64,000 nt of DNA, taken from JBEKTY01 sp049515555. GTDB lineage: Bacteria; Planctomycetota; Planctomycetia; Pirellulales; Thermoguttaceae. The position numbers were made by a program, and so were the translations under genes. Location: contig JBEKTY010000015.1 in the NCBI GenBank assembly GCA_049515555.1, positions 41,425-105,424 of the forward strand, in the 5' to 3' direction. Under the pieces are notes generated by a model. That model ran no database searches and had not been told where the DNA came from. It saw nothing but the letters and a program-made list of their open reading frames with translations. Below are positions 35,728 to 43,893 of the stretch, one piece after another. The stretch's first letter is position 1. The number at the start of each line of letters is the position of its first letter.

Positions 35728-36801
35728 ATGGCAACCTGTCCGCTCCGCGCGGAGCGTGGAGTGGACCTGAACATCTCGCCCAACGCAAGATTCCCTGCCT
35801 CAAACACTCTTAGCCTTAGCATGTTGAGATATCCCCGCTCCTCAACCAACAACCCGTTTATCATTGGACGCGTTATGCGTTCCACAACTGCACTGAAATC
35901 TCTCGTAAAACTCATTGCTGAACCGTTGTTAACCCGTATCGCGGGCATTTCAACGACATCTTCTGCTGCCCTGCCATGGCGGGTAAGAGAAACGCTTGCC
36001 CAAATCGAGATGGCAATCCGCAGCTTGCGCCATATCAAGACCCGCGCTTCATTTCTGCCGGATGCTCGCTACGTCAAGCAATACCAGATACCTGATTGTC
36101 AGCGCTTTGGGTCAATATGGCAATACTGGAATTCAGGTGCTGACAGAGCCCCACCAATCATTCAGGAATGCATGGCCAGCGTCCGGCGCCATGCGAAGGG
36201 CAGAGCAATCATTGTTCTCAGCGATGATACCCTGCACAAGTATATTACGTTACCGGATCACATTTTGGCAAAACGTGACAAGATCGGAGCTACTCAATTT
36301 TCTGATGTGTTGCGGGTCAGTCTCCTTGCGCAACACGGTGGAACATGGATCGATGCCTCTGTTTTGCTGACTGGGGGAATTGATGATATTACATCTGCTA
36401 TCCCGTTCTTTATGTTCACCCGGCCGAACGACCCTTACATGATTTCCAGTTGGTTCATCCACTCTGTTGCTGGTCATCCGCTCGTATGCGCAATGCGTGA
36501 CTTGCAGACAGAGTATTGGGCTGCGCATGACGAGGTGCGCGCGTATTTTATGTTCCATTTCTTGTTTGAATGTGCCATAACCCTACACTCTGGCTTGCGC
36601 AGAATTTGGAAGCAAACCCCTACGGTGTTTGCTAAATCGCCTCATCTTCTCCAGAAAGCATTGCTCGCTCGATCAAAGTTCGAACGGCTTCAAGATATCT
36701 GTCGCCGTGTCCGCCCCGCCGTCCACAAGTTGTCGTATAAGTTCTCGGAACCAGTGCTGGCGGAGGCTGAGCGAATTGCGAGGTGGACAAGGAATTTATG
36801 A
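35728..36801 (+). CDS. capsular-polysaccharide-type glycosyltransferase (DXD, OCH1/GT32-like)
   Basis: I place the start at ATG 35728, preceded by GAGAAGG, giving 357 residues; ATG 35875 is an alternative and would give 308. The frame is open further upstream but overlaps the methyltransferase. Residues from about 130 match the capsule-synthesis/Gly_transf_sug family: SIWQYWNSGADRAPPIIQEC, then ATQFSDVLRVSLLAQHGGTW followed by IDASVLL, where the usual DXD reads I-D-A-S. The gene is AT-richer than its neighbours to the left. Its stop codon directly abuts a palindromic repeat element (36810). It probably adds a sugar to a surface glycan or to the metabolite. Confidence 0.75.
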   Translation: MATCPLRAERGVDLNISPNARFPASNTLSLSMLRYPRSSTNNPFIIGRVMRSTTALKSLVKLIAEPLLTRIAGISTTSSAALPWRVRETLAQIEMAIRSLRHIKTRASFLPDARYVKQYQIPDCQRFGSIWQYWNSGADRAPPIIQECMASVRRHAKGRAIIVLSDDTLHKYITLPDHILAKRDKIGATQFSDVLRVSLLAQHGGTWIDASVLLTGGIDDITSAIPFFMFTRPNDPYMISSWFIHSVAGHPLVCAMRDLQTEYWAAHDEVRAYFMFHFLFECAITLHSGLRRIWKQTPTVFAKSPHLLQKALLARSKFERLQDICRRVRPAVHKLSYKFSEPVLAEAERIARWTRNL

Positions 36802-36809
36802 TTTGGGGA

Positions 36810-36910
36810 GGGAAAAAGGGGACAGGCACCATTTGCCGGAACGGCCCGGAGGGTGCTTCGCACAAATGGTGCCTGTCCCCTTTTTCCCAGAATCCCGCAA
36901 GGTCATTTAG
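36810..36910. repeat. 79-bp palindromic repeat (family A), copy 1, with right-hand extension
   Basis: The left arm 36810-36835 (starting GGGAAAAAGGGGACAGG) and right arm 36863-36888 are perfect 26-base inverted repeats around a 27-base GC-rich centre. The right flank ends GCAAGGTCATTTAG (36897-36910), the inverse of the left extension CTAAATGACCTTGC found at copies 2 and 3. So the complete element probably has longer terminal inverted repeats, and each copy keeps only part of them. It lies between convergent genes and could also act as a bidirectional terminator. Confidence 0.92.
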
Positions 36911-36973
36911 ATTCCGCACCCCTCGTCTTGTTTGACGACCGTCGGGTTCAGACAGAGGATCCGGCGGCAGACG

Positions 36974-37675
36974 CTAGCGGACCAGTCGAACGCCACCCGA
37001 GACCGGCTGCACAAGGCTGATGCCGCAGTACTGGTTGATAGTGATTGTTGGATAACCGGCTGCCCGCAGCTCCTCGACGAACCGCGGCACTCCCAGTTGC
37101 CTGCCGGCCGGGGGAGTCTCCGCGCCGGCCGCCCGCGGTTTCGCCTTCAGGCTCCACGTCGTGTCGTGAAACACGACGATCCCGAACTCGCGCACGTGGG
37201 GCATGAACAACTGCCAGTCGCGGCGGACGCCCTCGTACGAGTGATCGCCGTCGATGAACAGCATGTCGATGGGGTGCTGCCAGCCTTCGGCCGCCTGGGG
37301 CGAGTACTTGCGCACGATCTCCACGTAGTCTTGCACGCCGAAGGCCCGCAGGTTCTCCCGCATCACGTCGTACGTGTCGATGGACTTCGAATCGTTCCAG
37401 TCGGTCGCGGCGTGCGGGTCGATGGCGAACAGCTTTCCACAGCCCATTTGTCGCAACGCCAGGCCGATGTAGCAGGCGGAGCAGCCGCGGGCGGAGCCGA
37501 TTTCCACGCACACGGCCGGCCGCATGCTGCGCACCAGCCCGTGCAGGAGCCACGCGCCCTGGTCCAATCCGGAACGGAAACTGACCGGCGGCGCGTACAG
37601 GGACTGCCCGCGCCCCAGCCAAACGGCCGCGCGTGCGGCCCGGCGAAGTCGTACCTTCAAGGTTTTCCAGATCAT
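36974..37675 (-). CDS. class I SAM-dependent methyltransferase (CmcI/Methyltransf_24-like)
   Basis: The 233-residue protein contains VCVEIGSARGCSACYIGLAL (SAM-binding motif I), FAIDPHAATDW, and PIDMLFIDGDHSYEGVRRDW with FGIVVFHDTTW, typical of the cephalosporin-hydroxylase-like and glycan O-methyltransferase group that binds a metal through the D-G-D-H region. Its ATG overlaps the stop of the upstream GT25 gene by four bases (37672-37675), so the two are co-translated. A role in methylating a sugar on LPS or another glycan is likely. Confidence 0.85.
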   Translation of the reverse strand: MIWKTLKVRLRRAARAAVWLGRGQSLYAPPVSFRSGLDQGAWLLHGLVRSMRPAVCVEIGSARGCSACYIGLALRQMGCGKLFAIDPHAATDWNDSKSIDTYDVMRENLRAFGVQDYVEIVRKYSPQAAEGWQHPIDMLFIDGDHSYEGVRRDWQLFMPHVREFGIVVFHDTTWSLKAKPRAAGAETPPAGRQLGVPRFVEELRAAGYPTITINQYCGISLVQPVSGGVRLVR

Positions 37676-38502
37676 GCTCCCACGCTATCCAGCAGGTAGT
37701 TCCACAATCGTGTGCACCAAGATGCCTTGGAATGGATGTCCGAGGCCCGCTTGTCGTTCTCCGTCCAGACCAGGGGCGGGAGCGCCGCGTACGCCTTCAG
37801 CGATCCATAATGCTTGTTCATCAAAGTATCGAGGTTGGCGTTCGGCAAAGTCCGCCCCAGGCTGGCAACGAAAACGGGCTCCCTGCGCAGGGGAAAGCAG
37901 AGCTCGCTGAGGCGGCGGGCCCCCCGCGGCGAAATGGAGTAGCAGGGGGTGCCGAAGACGCCCCGCAAGCGGACGGGCAGCACGCTGTAGTCCAGCTCCT
38001 GAAACTCGCGCAAGCGGGGCCCCAGGCGGCCGGCGTCGAAGCGCAGGAAGGCCTGCTTCAGGCCCTCGATGACTTCGACGTGCAGCAGTGCGTCGAAGTT
38101 CCATCCCCAGAAGATGATATCCCAGTCCGGCGGCAGAGCGGCCAGCGTTTTGCCGGCCTTATCGGCGAAATGGCGGTTGAACACGGCGTCGTCCTCGGCC
38201 ACGGTTGCGGTGGCCGCGGTGGAGATGCACTGCTGCCAAATCTTCTTCTGCGACAAGGCATGGCCCAAGGCGCCGGCGGTATACGCTCGCAACGGCCGGG
38301 CCAGCAAACCCTGCCGGATCAGATCCTGGACGTCGAGGCACCGGCCGTCTACGGCCTCGATCCGCCGGAAATCGGCAATGCCGGCATTCGTCCGCAAGAA
38401 AAGGTCATTGCGGTCCGGTCTGCGCTCCAGGTTGATGTAGAGGACTTCCACGAATGGATCTCTTGCGATGCGCGCAGCATTGCCCGGCGGGCTGTTGCGC
38501 AC
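37672..38502 (-). CDS. glycosyltransferase family 25 (LPS-type)
   Basis: The 276-residue protein begins its domain with VEVLYINLERRPDRNDLFLR, the GT25 hallmark, and continues with ALGHALSQKKIWQQCI and TVAEDDAVFNRHF, where E-D-D is the catalytic metal motif. The C-terminal part (GVFGTPCYSISPRGARRLSE) is also typical. It probably transfers galactose or a related sugar to lipopolysaccharide or protein. It is the first gene of a two-gene unit with the methyltransferase. Confidence 0.88.
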   Translation of the reverse strand: MRNSPPGNAARIARDPFVEVLYINLERRPDRNDLFLRTNAGIADFRRIEAVDGRCLDVQDLIRQGLLARPLRAYTAGALGHALSQKKIWQQCISTAATATVAEDDAVFNRHFADKAGKTLAALPPDWDIIFWGWNFDALLHVEVIEGLKQAFLRFDAGRLGPRLREFQELDYSVLPVRLRGVFGTPCYSISPRGARRLSELCFPLRREPVFVASLGRTLPNANLDTLMNKHYGSLKAYAALPPLVWTENDKRASDIHSKASWCTRLWNYLLDSVGA

Positions 38503-38587
38503 CTGTTCTACTATAGCTCACGAGCGGGGATCTTTCAACATGGGCGATGTGGTTGAAACCGGCCTCGTCCGAAGCTAGAACAGAAGT

Positions 38588-38764
38588 ATGCGCAGGGGTG
38601 CTGTGTGGAGATATGTGCTGGGCAAGGCACAAGCCGGCAAGACCGTCGATCGGTGGTTCTGGCGGCTGCCGTACGGGCCGCGGCGGCTCTTGTTTCATGC
38701 CTGCCGCCTCGATACCGGCGTGCCGCCGGACGTGGTTTCCGAGACGTTCGGCTACGAGTTCTGA
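38588..38764 (+). CDS. small open frame, 58 residues, unknown
   Basis: An ATG at 38588 opens a frame to TGA at 38764 (MRRGAVWRYVLGK... ending VSETFGYEF). It is basic and aromatic-rich, with no membrane span or family I recognise. It sits alone between two minus-strand genes with no clear ribosome-binding site. It may be a small gene, a degraded remnant or chance. Confidence 0.25.
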   Translation: MRRGAVWRYVLGKAQAGKTVDRWFWRLPYGPRRLLFHACRLDTGVPPDVVSETFGYEF

Positions 38765-38807
38765 CCGGGCACGGCGGCCGGCGGGCCGTGCTCGTCGAGC
38801 CGGTGCA

Positions 38808-39524
38808 TCAGGCCCCGTGTGCCTTGAAGAAGTTCACGATCAGCAGCGGGGCATCCGCGGGAAGCTCGTGCCCGCCGGGATGGATGCAGGCCACCACCGG
38901 GGCGCCCAACTTGGAAGGATACCAGGTGCATCGCTCGCCCCACGGCATTCCCTCCTGGCATGCGTTCAAGCTGCGCAGCGAGTCCATCGTCCGCTGCTGC
39001 CACTCGAAGCGCACCAGCGGGTCCTTCTCGCCGGCGACGTGCAACACGGCCTTGGGCCGCATGCGCTCCAGGAATTGCGGCCGCACCGCCGCGGCACACG
39101 CGGCGGCGGCGGCAAAGGCATCCCCGCGGGCGGCCCACAGCAAGTAGGCAAAATTGCCGCCGTTGGAATGCCCCGCCACGTAGACCCGCTGCGCATCGGT
39201 GCGGAAATCTGCCAGGAGCGTCGCCCGCACGGCGTCGAAGAACTTCACGTCGCGGTCGTTCTGGTCGCCCAGCGTCCTTTGCCAGCCGGATTCCTTGCCT
39301 TCCAGATCGAGGAGCGTCCCCGGCGTGTTCAACGCCTGCATGTACACGGCGGCGGCTTCCGGCCAGTGCCGGTGGCACGCGAAATTCTCGGCGGCCTGGC
39401 CCGCCGTCTCGCCCCGGGCGTGAAAGGCGAACACGAGCGGGCAACGAGCGGGGCGGGGCCTCGCGGGCAGGCAGACCAGGGCCTCGCGATCGACCCCTTC
39501 GATTTTCCATTCCAGCCGCCTCAA
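38808..39524 (-). CDS. alpha/beta-hydrolase esterase (LpqC/PHB-depolymerase-like)
   Basis: The 238-residue protein has a catalytic-Ser motif AGHSNGGNFAYLL (Ser120), an acid site in HVAGEKDPLVRFEW, and a C-terminal His in HPGGHELP. The N-terminal strand LVFAFHARGETAGQAAEN resembles poly(3-hydroxybutyrate) depolymerase and feruloyl-esterase-like proteins. There is no signal peptide from the chosen ATG, so it is probably cytoplasmic unless an upstream start is used. The substrate is unknown, and neighbours do not indicate one. Confidence 0.85.
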   Translation of the reverse strand: MRRLEWKIEGVDREALVCLPARPRPARCPLVFAFHARGETAGQAAENFACHRHWPEAAAVYMQALNTPGTLLDLEGKESGWQRTLGDQNDRDVKFFDAVRATLLADFRTDAQRVYVAGHSNGGNFAYLLWAARGDAFAAAAACAAAVRPQFLERMRPKAVLHVAGEKDPLVRFEWQQRTMDSLRSLNACQEGMPWGERCTWYPSKLGAPVVACIHPGGHELPADAPLLIVNFFKAHGA

Positions 39525-39914
39525 AATTCACACTCCCCTTCCCACTCCGAAAGCCGAACGCCGCATTATAACTGGACCTTTGCAAATTGCGTATTCCTTC
39601 CCCAATCCCCAATCCCCAATCCCCTTCTCTCCTTATCGAACAGTCGCCCGCCCCGAGGTACCTTTCAAAACTTACCACGTTTGACAAATCCGTAACCCAT
39701 TGGCCGCCTTGCGCTTTCATCCTGGCCGGCCAGCGTAAAGTCATACGTCTCCAGGGGTACGCGCTCGACTTTCGGCCTCCCCGACTCCATAACTCCTTGG
39801 CCGCCTTCCACTTCCGCTCTTTTCCAAGGGCCTGATGTGCGCGCAGCTCTTAGGGTCTGCGGAGAACTGGGCCACGGATGAACACAAATTGACACGGGAT
39901 CGCCGCGACGACTG
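39525..39914. other. intergenic region with G-rich heptamer tract
   Basis: About 390 bases without a believable gene. At 39600-39624 there are three tandem CCCCAAT heptamers ending in CCCC, so the minus strand carries four GGGG runs separated by ATT. The rest is unstructured. It separates two minus-strand genes and should hold the esterase terminator-less end and promoter elements I cannot identify. Confidence 0.6.
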
Positions 39915-41027
39915 CTAGAACGCGTATTCGATCCCCGCGGCCACGCCCTGATACACTACGCCGAAGCGGCTGTCGATGCCCAGAGCCTGTACATAGACCG
40001 GCACAGTTATGTTGCTGTAGGTCTCTTGAATTTGGCCCGGCGCCAGGGCCACACCTTCGAGCCAGAACGCCTGGTAGGCCAGCTTCAGCGATAACCGCGG
40101 ACTGACTTGATAGCGGCACTCCAGGTCGATCTCGCCCACGAAGGCGGCGTGGTTGGTAGAGGCCGACTCCGGATAGACGACCCTATAGATGCTGACGTTG
40201 GTCATCTCGTCGACGCAGTTGTCGAAGATTCCGGCCTTCCCCACTGCGTCGATCGAGAACCGGCCGCGGTCGACAATCTTCCAGTCGCCGCCGATCTGGA
40301 AGCCATACAGATTGTTCCTGGTCTTCGTTTCCCAGAAAGGCGTTGACCGCTCCGGCGGCAGGGTTCCTTGCAGATCTTCCCAGAGGTTGGTCCAACGGAA
40401 TCCAGCCAGCATGGTGAGACGGTGGGAGGGATTCCAGCGCACGTTGAATTCGCCGTTGTACAGCCGGGAGCGATAAGTCCAGACCATCAATTGATCATCG
40501 TAGTCTTGCGTTTGAAAGAAGCCGCCGGGGGCCGTCATCACCAGCAAGTTCGCCACGTCGGGCCCCACGGCCCCCACGCTCGGCCGGCCGTCGGTCTGAA
40601 AGTATAACGCTTCCAGCTCGTAGCCGTCGTCGCCGTGGTAGATAAGACCGACTCTCGGCCCGTCGGAGAAGCTCGGGTGCAGTTGGTCGGCGTTGAGCAC
40701 TTCGATGCTTGGCCCGGTTTGGGGCGGACGAGGCGCCGTGGAAACGAGCTCTTGGTTGACGTTGCCGCCGAGGCGATACAACATGAGAAAATCGGCCGAC
40801 GCGGTCCAGCGGCCAGAAGGTCGCGGCTGGCCGAAGTTCGCATCGCCGCCGCCGACCCAGGGCGACTGATCAACGGTTGTGTCGGCAAGCGACGGCGGCA
40901 AGTTCACCGGACTGTCCGTAGTGCGCCCGCCGGCCATTGGGACATCCTGGGCCAGGGCACCAGCGGGAGGCAGTTTCAATGCCAGAATCACAAGCATGAG
41001 TATGCCGACCAGTTTGCGACAATTCAT
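39915..41027 (-). CDS. BBP7-type outer-membrane beta-barrel protein
   Basis: From ATG 41027 the protein is 370 residues and begins with a signal peptide (LVGILMLVILALKLPPAGAL, cleaved near AQD); an in-frame start at 41057 adds 10 residues. After a Pro/Gly-rich linker it is built of short amphipathic strands, such as WTASADFLMLYRLGG, PRVGLIYHGDDGYELEALYF, FNVRWNPSHRLTMLAGFRW and VVYQGVAAGIEYAF, ending in a C-terminal Phe as in outer-membrane barrels. The opening YxRADFLxW-like strand and overall layout match the large planctomycete BBP7 family. The function is unknown; it is probably a porin or surface barrel. Confidence 0.85.
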   Translation of the reverse strand: MNCRKLVGILMLVILALKLPPAGALAQDVPMAGGRTTDSPVNLPPSLADTTVDQSPWVGGGDANFGQPRPSGRWTASADFLMLYRLGGNVNQELVSTAPRPPQTGPSIEVLNADQLHPSFSDGPRVGLIYHGDDGYELEALYFQTDGRPSVGAVGPDVANLLVMTAPGGFFQTQDYDDQLMVWTYRSRLYNGEFNVRWNPSHRLTMLAGFRWTNLWEDLQGTLPPERSTPFWETKTRNNLYGFQIGGDWKIVDRGRFSIDAVGKAGIFDNCVDEMTNVSIYRVVYPESASTNHAAFVGEIDLECRYQVSPRLSLKLAYQAFWLEGVALAPGQIQETYSNITVPVYVQALGIDSRFGVVYQGVAAGIEYAF

Positions 41028-41232
41028 GTGTGGCTCGCTCATTGCGCAGTATTTCACATCGGTGGGATGCCCTGAAGATTAGTATCGGCCCACTGTAGGC
41101 AGTGCATCGCCCTTGCCGCAATTTGCCCGGGCGGGCGGCAAGATGGGCAACGCCGGATGAGTATATGGCGAGTTTTCACGGCTCTTCCGGTTTTGAGTGC
41201 GAACACCGCACAAACCCGAGCCTCGTTAATGA

Positions 41233-41757
41233 CCGCCATTATACTACGGGCGGCAGTCGCCAGATCGGGAAGTCAAGGAACAGTCTCCCTGGGGGTGGCT
41301 CTTCTACCGCCGGGTGAAGACGGGCAAGACGTTGTACCGACGTATGAATCGGGTTGTTCATGCCCACATCAAATGCATCATGCCAGAGCATCCGGCTCCA
41401 GACGATCCTGTCTTCCTCGGCGGCGGATCGCGCCCCAATGCTCGATTCCAGGAACACTGCGACCTCGCCGGAATCAAGCAGAAGACGGACGTGGAGACCG
41501 GACAGCCTGAGCCTTGGGAGCTGAAGGACCTCCGCAAGACGTGCGCGACGTACTACAACGAGCACATGCCTGAGTCGTCGATCGAGATCCTCGGCCATTC
41601 GGTCGGAGGTATCACTTACCGGCACTACGCGCATCGCGCACCACTGGCGCTCAAGGCGATCATGACCCTGCCGCAGCCGACCGCCTTTGCGGCGCTAGTC
41701 AAGGGATTCGATGGCGAATGTCCGTGTTGCCGGAGAAGATTTGCCGACGCTTCATAG
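41233..41757 (+). pseudogene. tyrosine recombinase/integrase, C-terminal remnant
   Basis: A frame open from 41233 encodes PWGWLFYRRVKTGKTLYRRM and then ELKDLRKTCATYYNEHMPES followed by LGHSVGGITYRHYAHRA. This holds the last catalytic residues of a tyrosine recombinase (KxxR, GH and the Tyr near HYAHR). The N-terminal core-binding domain and first catalytic Arg are missing, and a TGA lies just upstream, so the gene is broken. The C-terminus ends in a CxxC-type tail (CPCCRRRF). It marks a former mobile element; repeats lie on its right side. Confidence 0.75.
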
Positions 41758-41760
41758 CCG

Positions 41761-41802
41761 GGGTCGATATGCCGGCCGCCGAAGCGCGCTTCGGTGCGAC
41801 CC
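41761..41802. repeat. nested palindrome downstream of the integrase remnant
   Basis: A perfect 16-base palindrome CCGAAGCGCGCTTCGG (41779-41794) is enclosed by GGGTCG (41761-41766) and CGACCC (41797-41802). A further hairpin (GTCGGTG...CACCGAC) lies just to the right. It may be an interspersed repeat or part of the remnant element's end. Confidence 0.55.
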
Positions 41803-42007
41803 CCCCTTGGTTTTGGCTGCCTGAAACCCGCGTCGGTGACGCACACCGACGCACGTTGGCCACTTGCGTCTGGAGCCGGAGGTGCGACACGCCGGCGCGT
41901 GCTGGGAAGCGCGGGGCGGCTGCGCGGGGGTGGCCGTGCCAGTTGACCGAATAGCACAAACCCGGATTATTGATGGGGACTGGTGCCCGGCAACAGAGTG
42001 TCAGACA

Positions 42008-42112
42008 CTAAATGACCTTGCACGATCTTGGGAGGGAAAAAGGGGACAGGCACCATTTGCCGGAACGGCCCGGAGGGTGCTTCGCACAAATGGTGCCTGT
42101 CCCCTTTTTCCC
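42008..42112. repeat. palindromic repeat family A, copy 2, with left-hand extension
   Basis: The core 42034-42112 has the same 26-base perfect arms (42034-42059 and 42087-42112) and the same centre as copy 1. The left extension begins CTAAATGACCTTGC at 42008. It lies in the gap between the integrase remnant and the TolC-family gene. Confidence 0.93.
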
Positions 42113-42182
42113 GCCTGGCTTGCGCTTCGGGCTAATGTTTGGCCGTGAATAGTCCGGGCAAACTCCGGCGGCATGCGGGTGA

Positions 42183-43496
42183 TTACAGCTCGCCGGCGGC
42201 CCAGCGCAGGTGCCAGTAGGCCACCAGGCTGCTGTAGACGCTGTCGTAGTAGTTGCGATAGACCTGGGTCCGCAGGGTCTCGGCGTCCAGGACGTCGGTG
42301 TTCGTGCCGATACCCTCGTTGAAGCGTTCGCGTGTGACCCGCACGTTTTCGTCGGCGGAATTCAGGGCGGCCCGGTTGACCAGCACCCTTTCCCGCCGGC
42401 TGGCGAGGTTCGTCCACGCCTGGCGGACCTGCAAGGCGATCACGGACATCTCGTCGGCGCGGTCGTGGTGCACGGCCGAGGCTTCCTCGTCCAAGCGGGT
42501 CGCCTCGTGCCGCCGCCTTCCCGAGTCGAAGAAACGCCACTCTCCCTTGAGCGAGAACGTGGCCACCTGCGGATTCACCTGGAAGCTGTTCTGCTGGTAC
42601 TCGTCGGCCCCTTCCACCGACAACTGCGGGCAGTAGGTGGCGCGAATGCTGGCGGCCCGGCTTTGCAGGTCCGCGGCCTGGCACGACAGGCGGACCAGCT
42701 CGGGCCTTTGCTCGAGGGCCCGCTGCGTGAACAGATCCAGGTCCGGCCGGTCGTTGGGCTCGGCCAGCTCTTCCAGCCCGACGGGCGCGTTCAACGGCCG
42801 CACGAGCGCCCGGTTATAGTTTGACCGGGCGTTGTCCAGCGCATTTTGGTCCTCCAGCAAGCGTTGGCGGGCGTTGGCCAGCGCCACCTCGGATGCCAGC
42901 AGCGCATTGGAAATCGCCATCCCTTGCTCGATGCGGTTCCGAACGTCCTTCAGATGCGACGCCAGGCTTTCCACCGCTGCCCGATCGACCTCCACCCGCC
43001 GCTGGTTGAGCAATACGTCGGCATAGTCCTGCGCGACGGTCAGCTTGATCTGCTGAACCCGCTCGGAGAGCTCGAACTGCGCGACGCACACCCGGGCGTC
43101 GGCCGCCTTGATGTTCTCGCGGATCCGCCCGAACGTATAGACCGGCTGGACCACGGCGAGTTTCGTGCCGACGCTATCGCGTTGGGAGATGGGCAGATCC
43201 ACAGTTCCCCCCGTAGTAGTGAGCCTATACTCCTGGTCCTTGTCGTGGAGGTCGTAGCTGACCTCGGCGGAGGCCGTGGGGAGCAGCTCGGCCCTGGCGG
43301 ACCGCGCCCCCTCCCGCGACGCCGAAACCATCCATTGGGCGGCCGCCAGCCGCTGGTCGGCCGCCAGCGCCGTCGCCCAGGCTTCCCCCAGATTCTCGGC
43401 CGAAGCGGTGGCGGCCAGCAGGCTCCCCAAGAGCAGGCCGGCGGCGGCCGCGACTGTCCGCGAACTCACCCGGCGAGGAATCAACGGGCTGCGCAT
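42183..43496 (-). CDS. TolC-family outer-membrane efflux protein
   Basis: From ATG 43496 the protein is 437 residues (an in-frame ATG at 43571 adds 25). A signal peptide (AAAAGLLLGSLLAATASA) is followed by two outer-membrane-efflux repeats with long helices: AAQWMVSASREGARSARAEL, QPVYTFGRIRENIKAADARV, and in the second half EWRFFDSGRRRHEATRLDEE and ERFNEGIGTNTDVLDAETLR. It lacks the lipoprotein Cys, unlike the protein at 4832-6424, and is closer to TolC itself. It would form the outer-membrane channel of a tripartite pump or secretion system. No adaptor is adjacent; the MacA/MacB-like pair is 10 kb away. Confidence 0.92.
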   Translation of the reverse strand: MRSPLIPRRVSSRTVAAAAGLLLGSLLAATASAENLGEAWATALAADQRLAAAQWMVSASREGARSARAELLPTASAEVSYDLHDKDQEYRLTTTGGTVDLPISQRDSVGTKLAVVQPVYTFGRIRENIKAADARVCVAQFELSERVQQIKLTVAQDYADVLLNQRRVEVDRAAVESLASHLKDVRNRIEQGMAISNALLASEVALANARQRLLEDQNALDNARSNYNRALVRPLNAPVGLEELAEPNDRPDLDLFTQRALEQRPELVRLSCQAADLQSRAASIRATYCPQLSVEGADEYQQNSFQVNPQVATFSLKGEWRFFDSGRRRHEATRLDEEASAVHHDRADEMSVIALQVRQAWTNLASRRERVLVNRAALNSADENVRVTRERFNEGIGTNTDVLDAETLRTQVYRNYYDSVYSSLVAYWHLRWAAGEL

Positions 43497-43715
43497 GGTT
43501 TCGGAAGTATGGGTCTTAAGGGTTGGACGGACTCTACCGTTAGAATCGGTCAATCCGATTGCAGGGAACAAACGGGAGTTACCACCGCGTCAAAGTCGCC
43601 CCGATCCGGAGAGATGGGCGACCTGCGCCGCGGTAAACTGTAGCGATCGTGCCGATTGTGTGGATCGTATGGAATAAAAGGTGCGTGCCGTAGCCGTTCA
43701 CTACCCCGCGTCAAA

Positions 43716-43888
43716 GTAGCACGCCACACTCCGTGTGCCGTCCGCTGGAGCGGGAACCACGTTGTGGCCGGTCTCCGACCGAGCCACACTGCCGACCGAA
43801 GGTCTCCCGAGCCCGGAGACCTTCGGTCGGGGCGCGGTGGGGTCGGGAGACCCGCGCCGAACTTGGCACACGGAGTGTGGGTTGCTAC
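43716..43888. repeat. 173-bp nested inverted repeat (family C)
   Basis: The outer arms 43716-43739 (ending CACACTCCGTGTGCC) and 43865-43888 match at 22 of 24 bases. The inner arms 43792-43807 and 43815-43830 are a perfect 16-base stem (CCGACCGAAGGTCTCC) with a 7-base loop. It occupies most of the 397-base gap between the TolC gene and the end of the KS-AT-DH-PPTase gene, and lies 5 bases beyond that gene's stop codon. Confidence 0.88.
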
Positions 43889-43893
43889 CGGGG

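Noticed and set aside
36629..36919. short frames through copy 1 of the palindrome
   Set aside because: They consist of palindrome sequence plus the antisense end of the glycosyltransferase gene.
39665..40119. small minus-strand frames downstream of the BBP7 gene
   Set aside because: They lie partly in the BBP7 gene and partly in low-complexity intergenic DNA and have no protein-like pattern.
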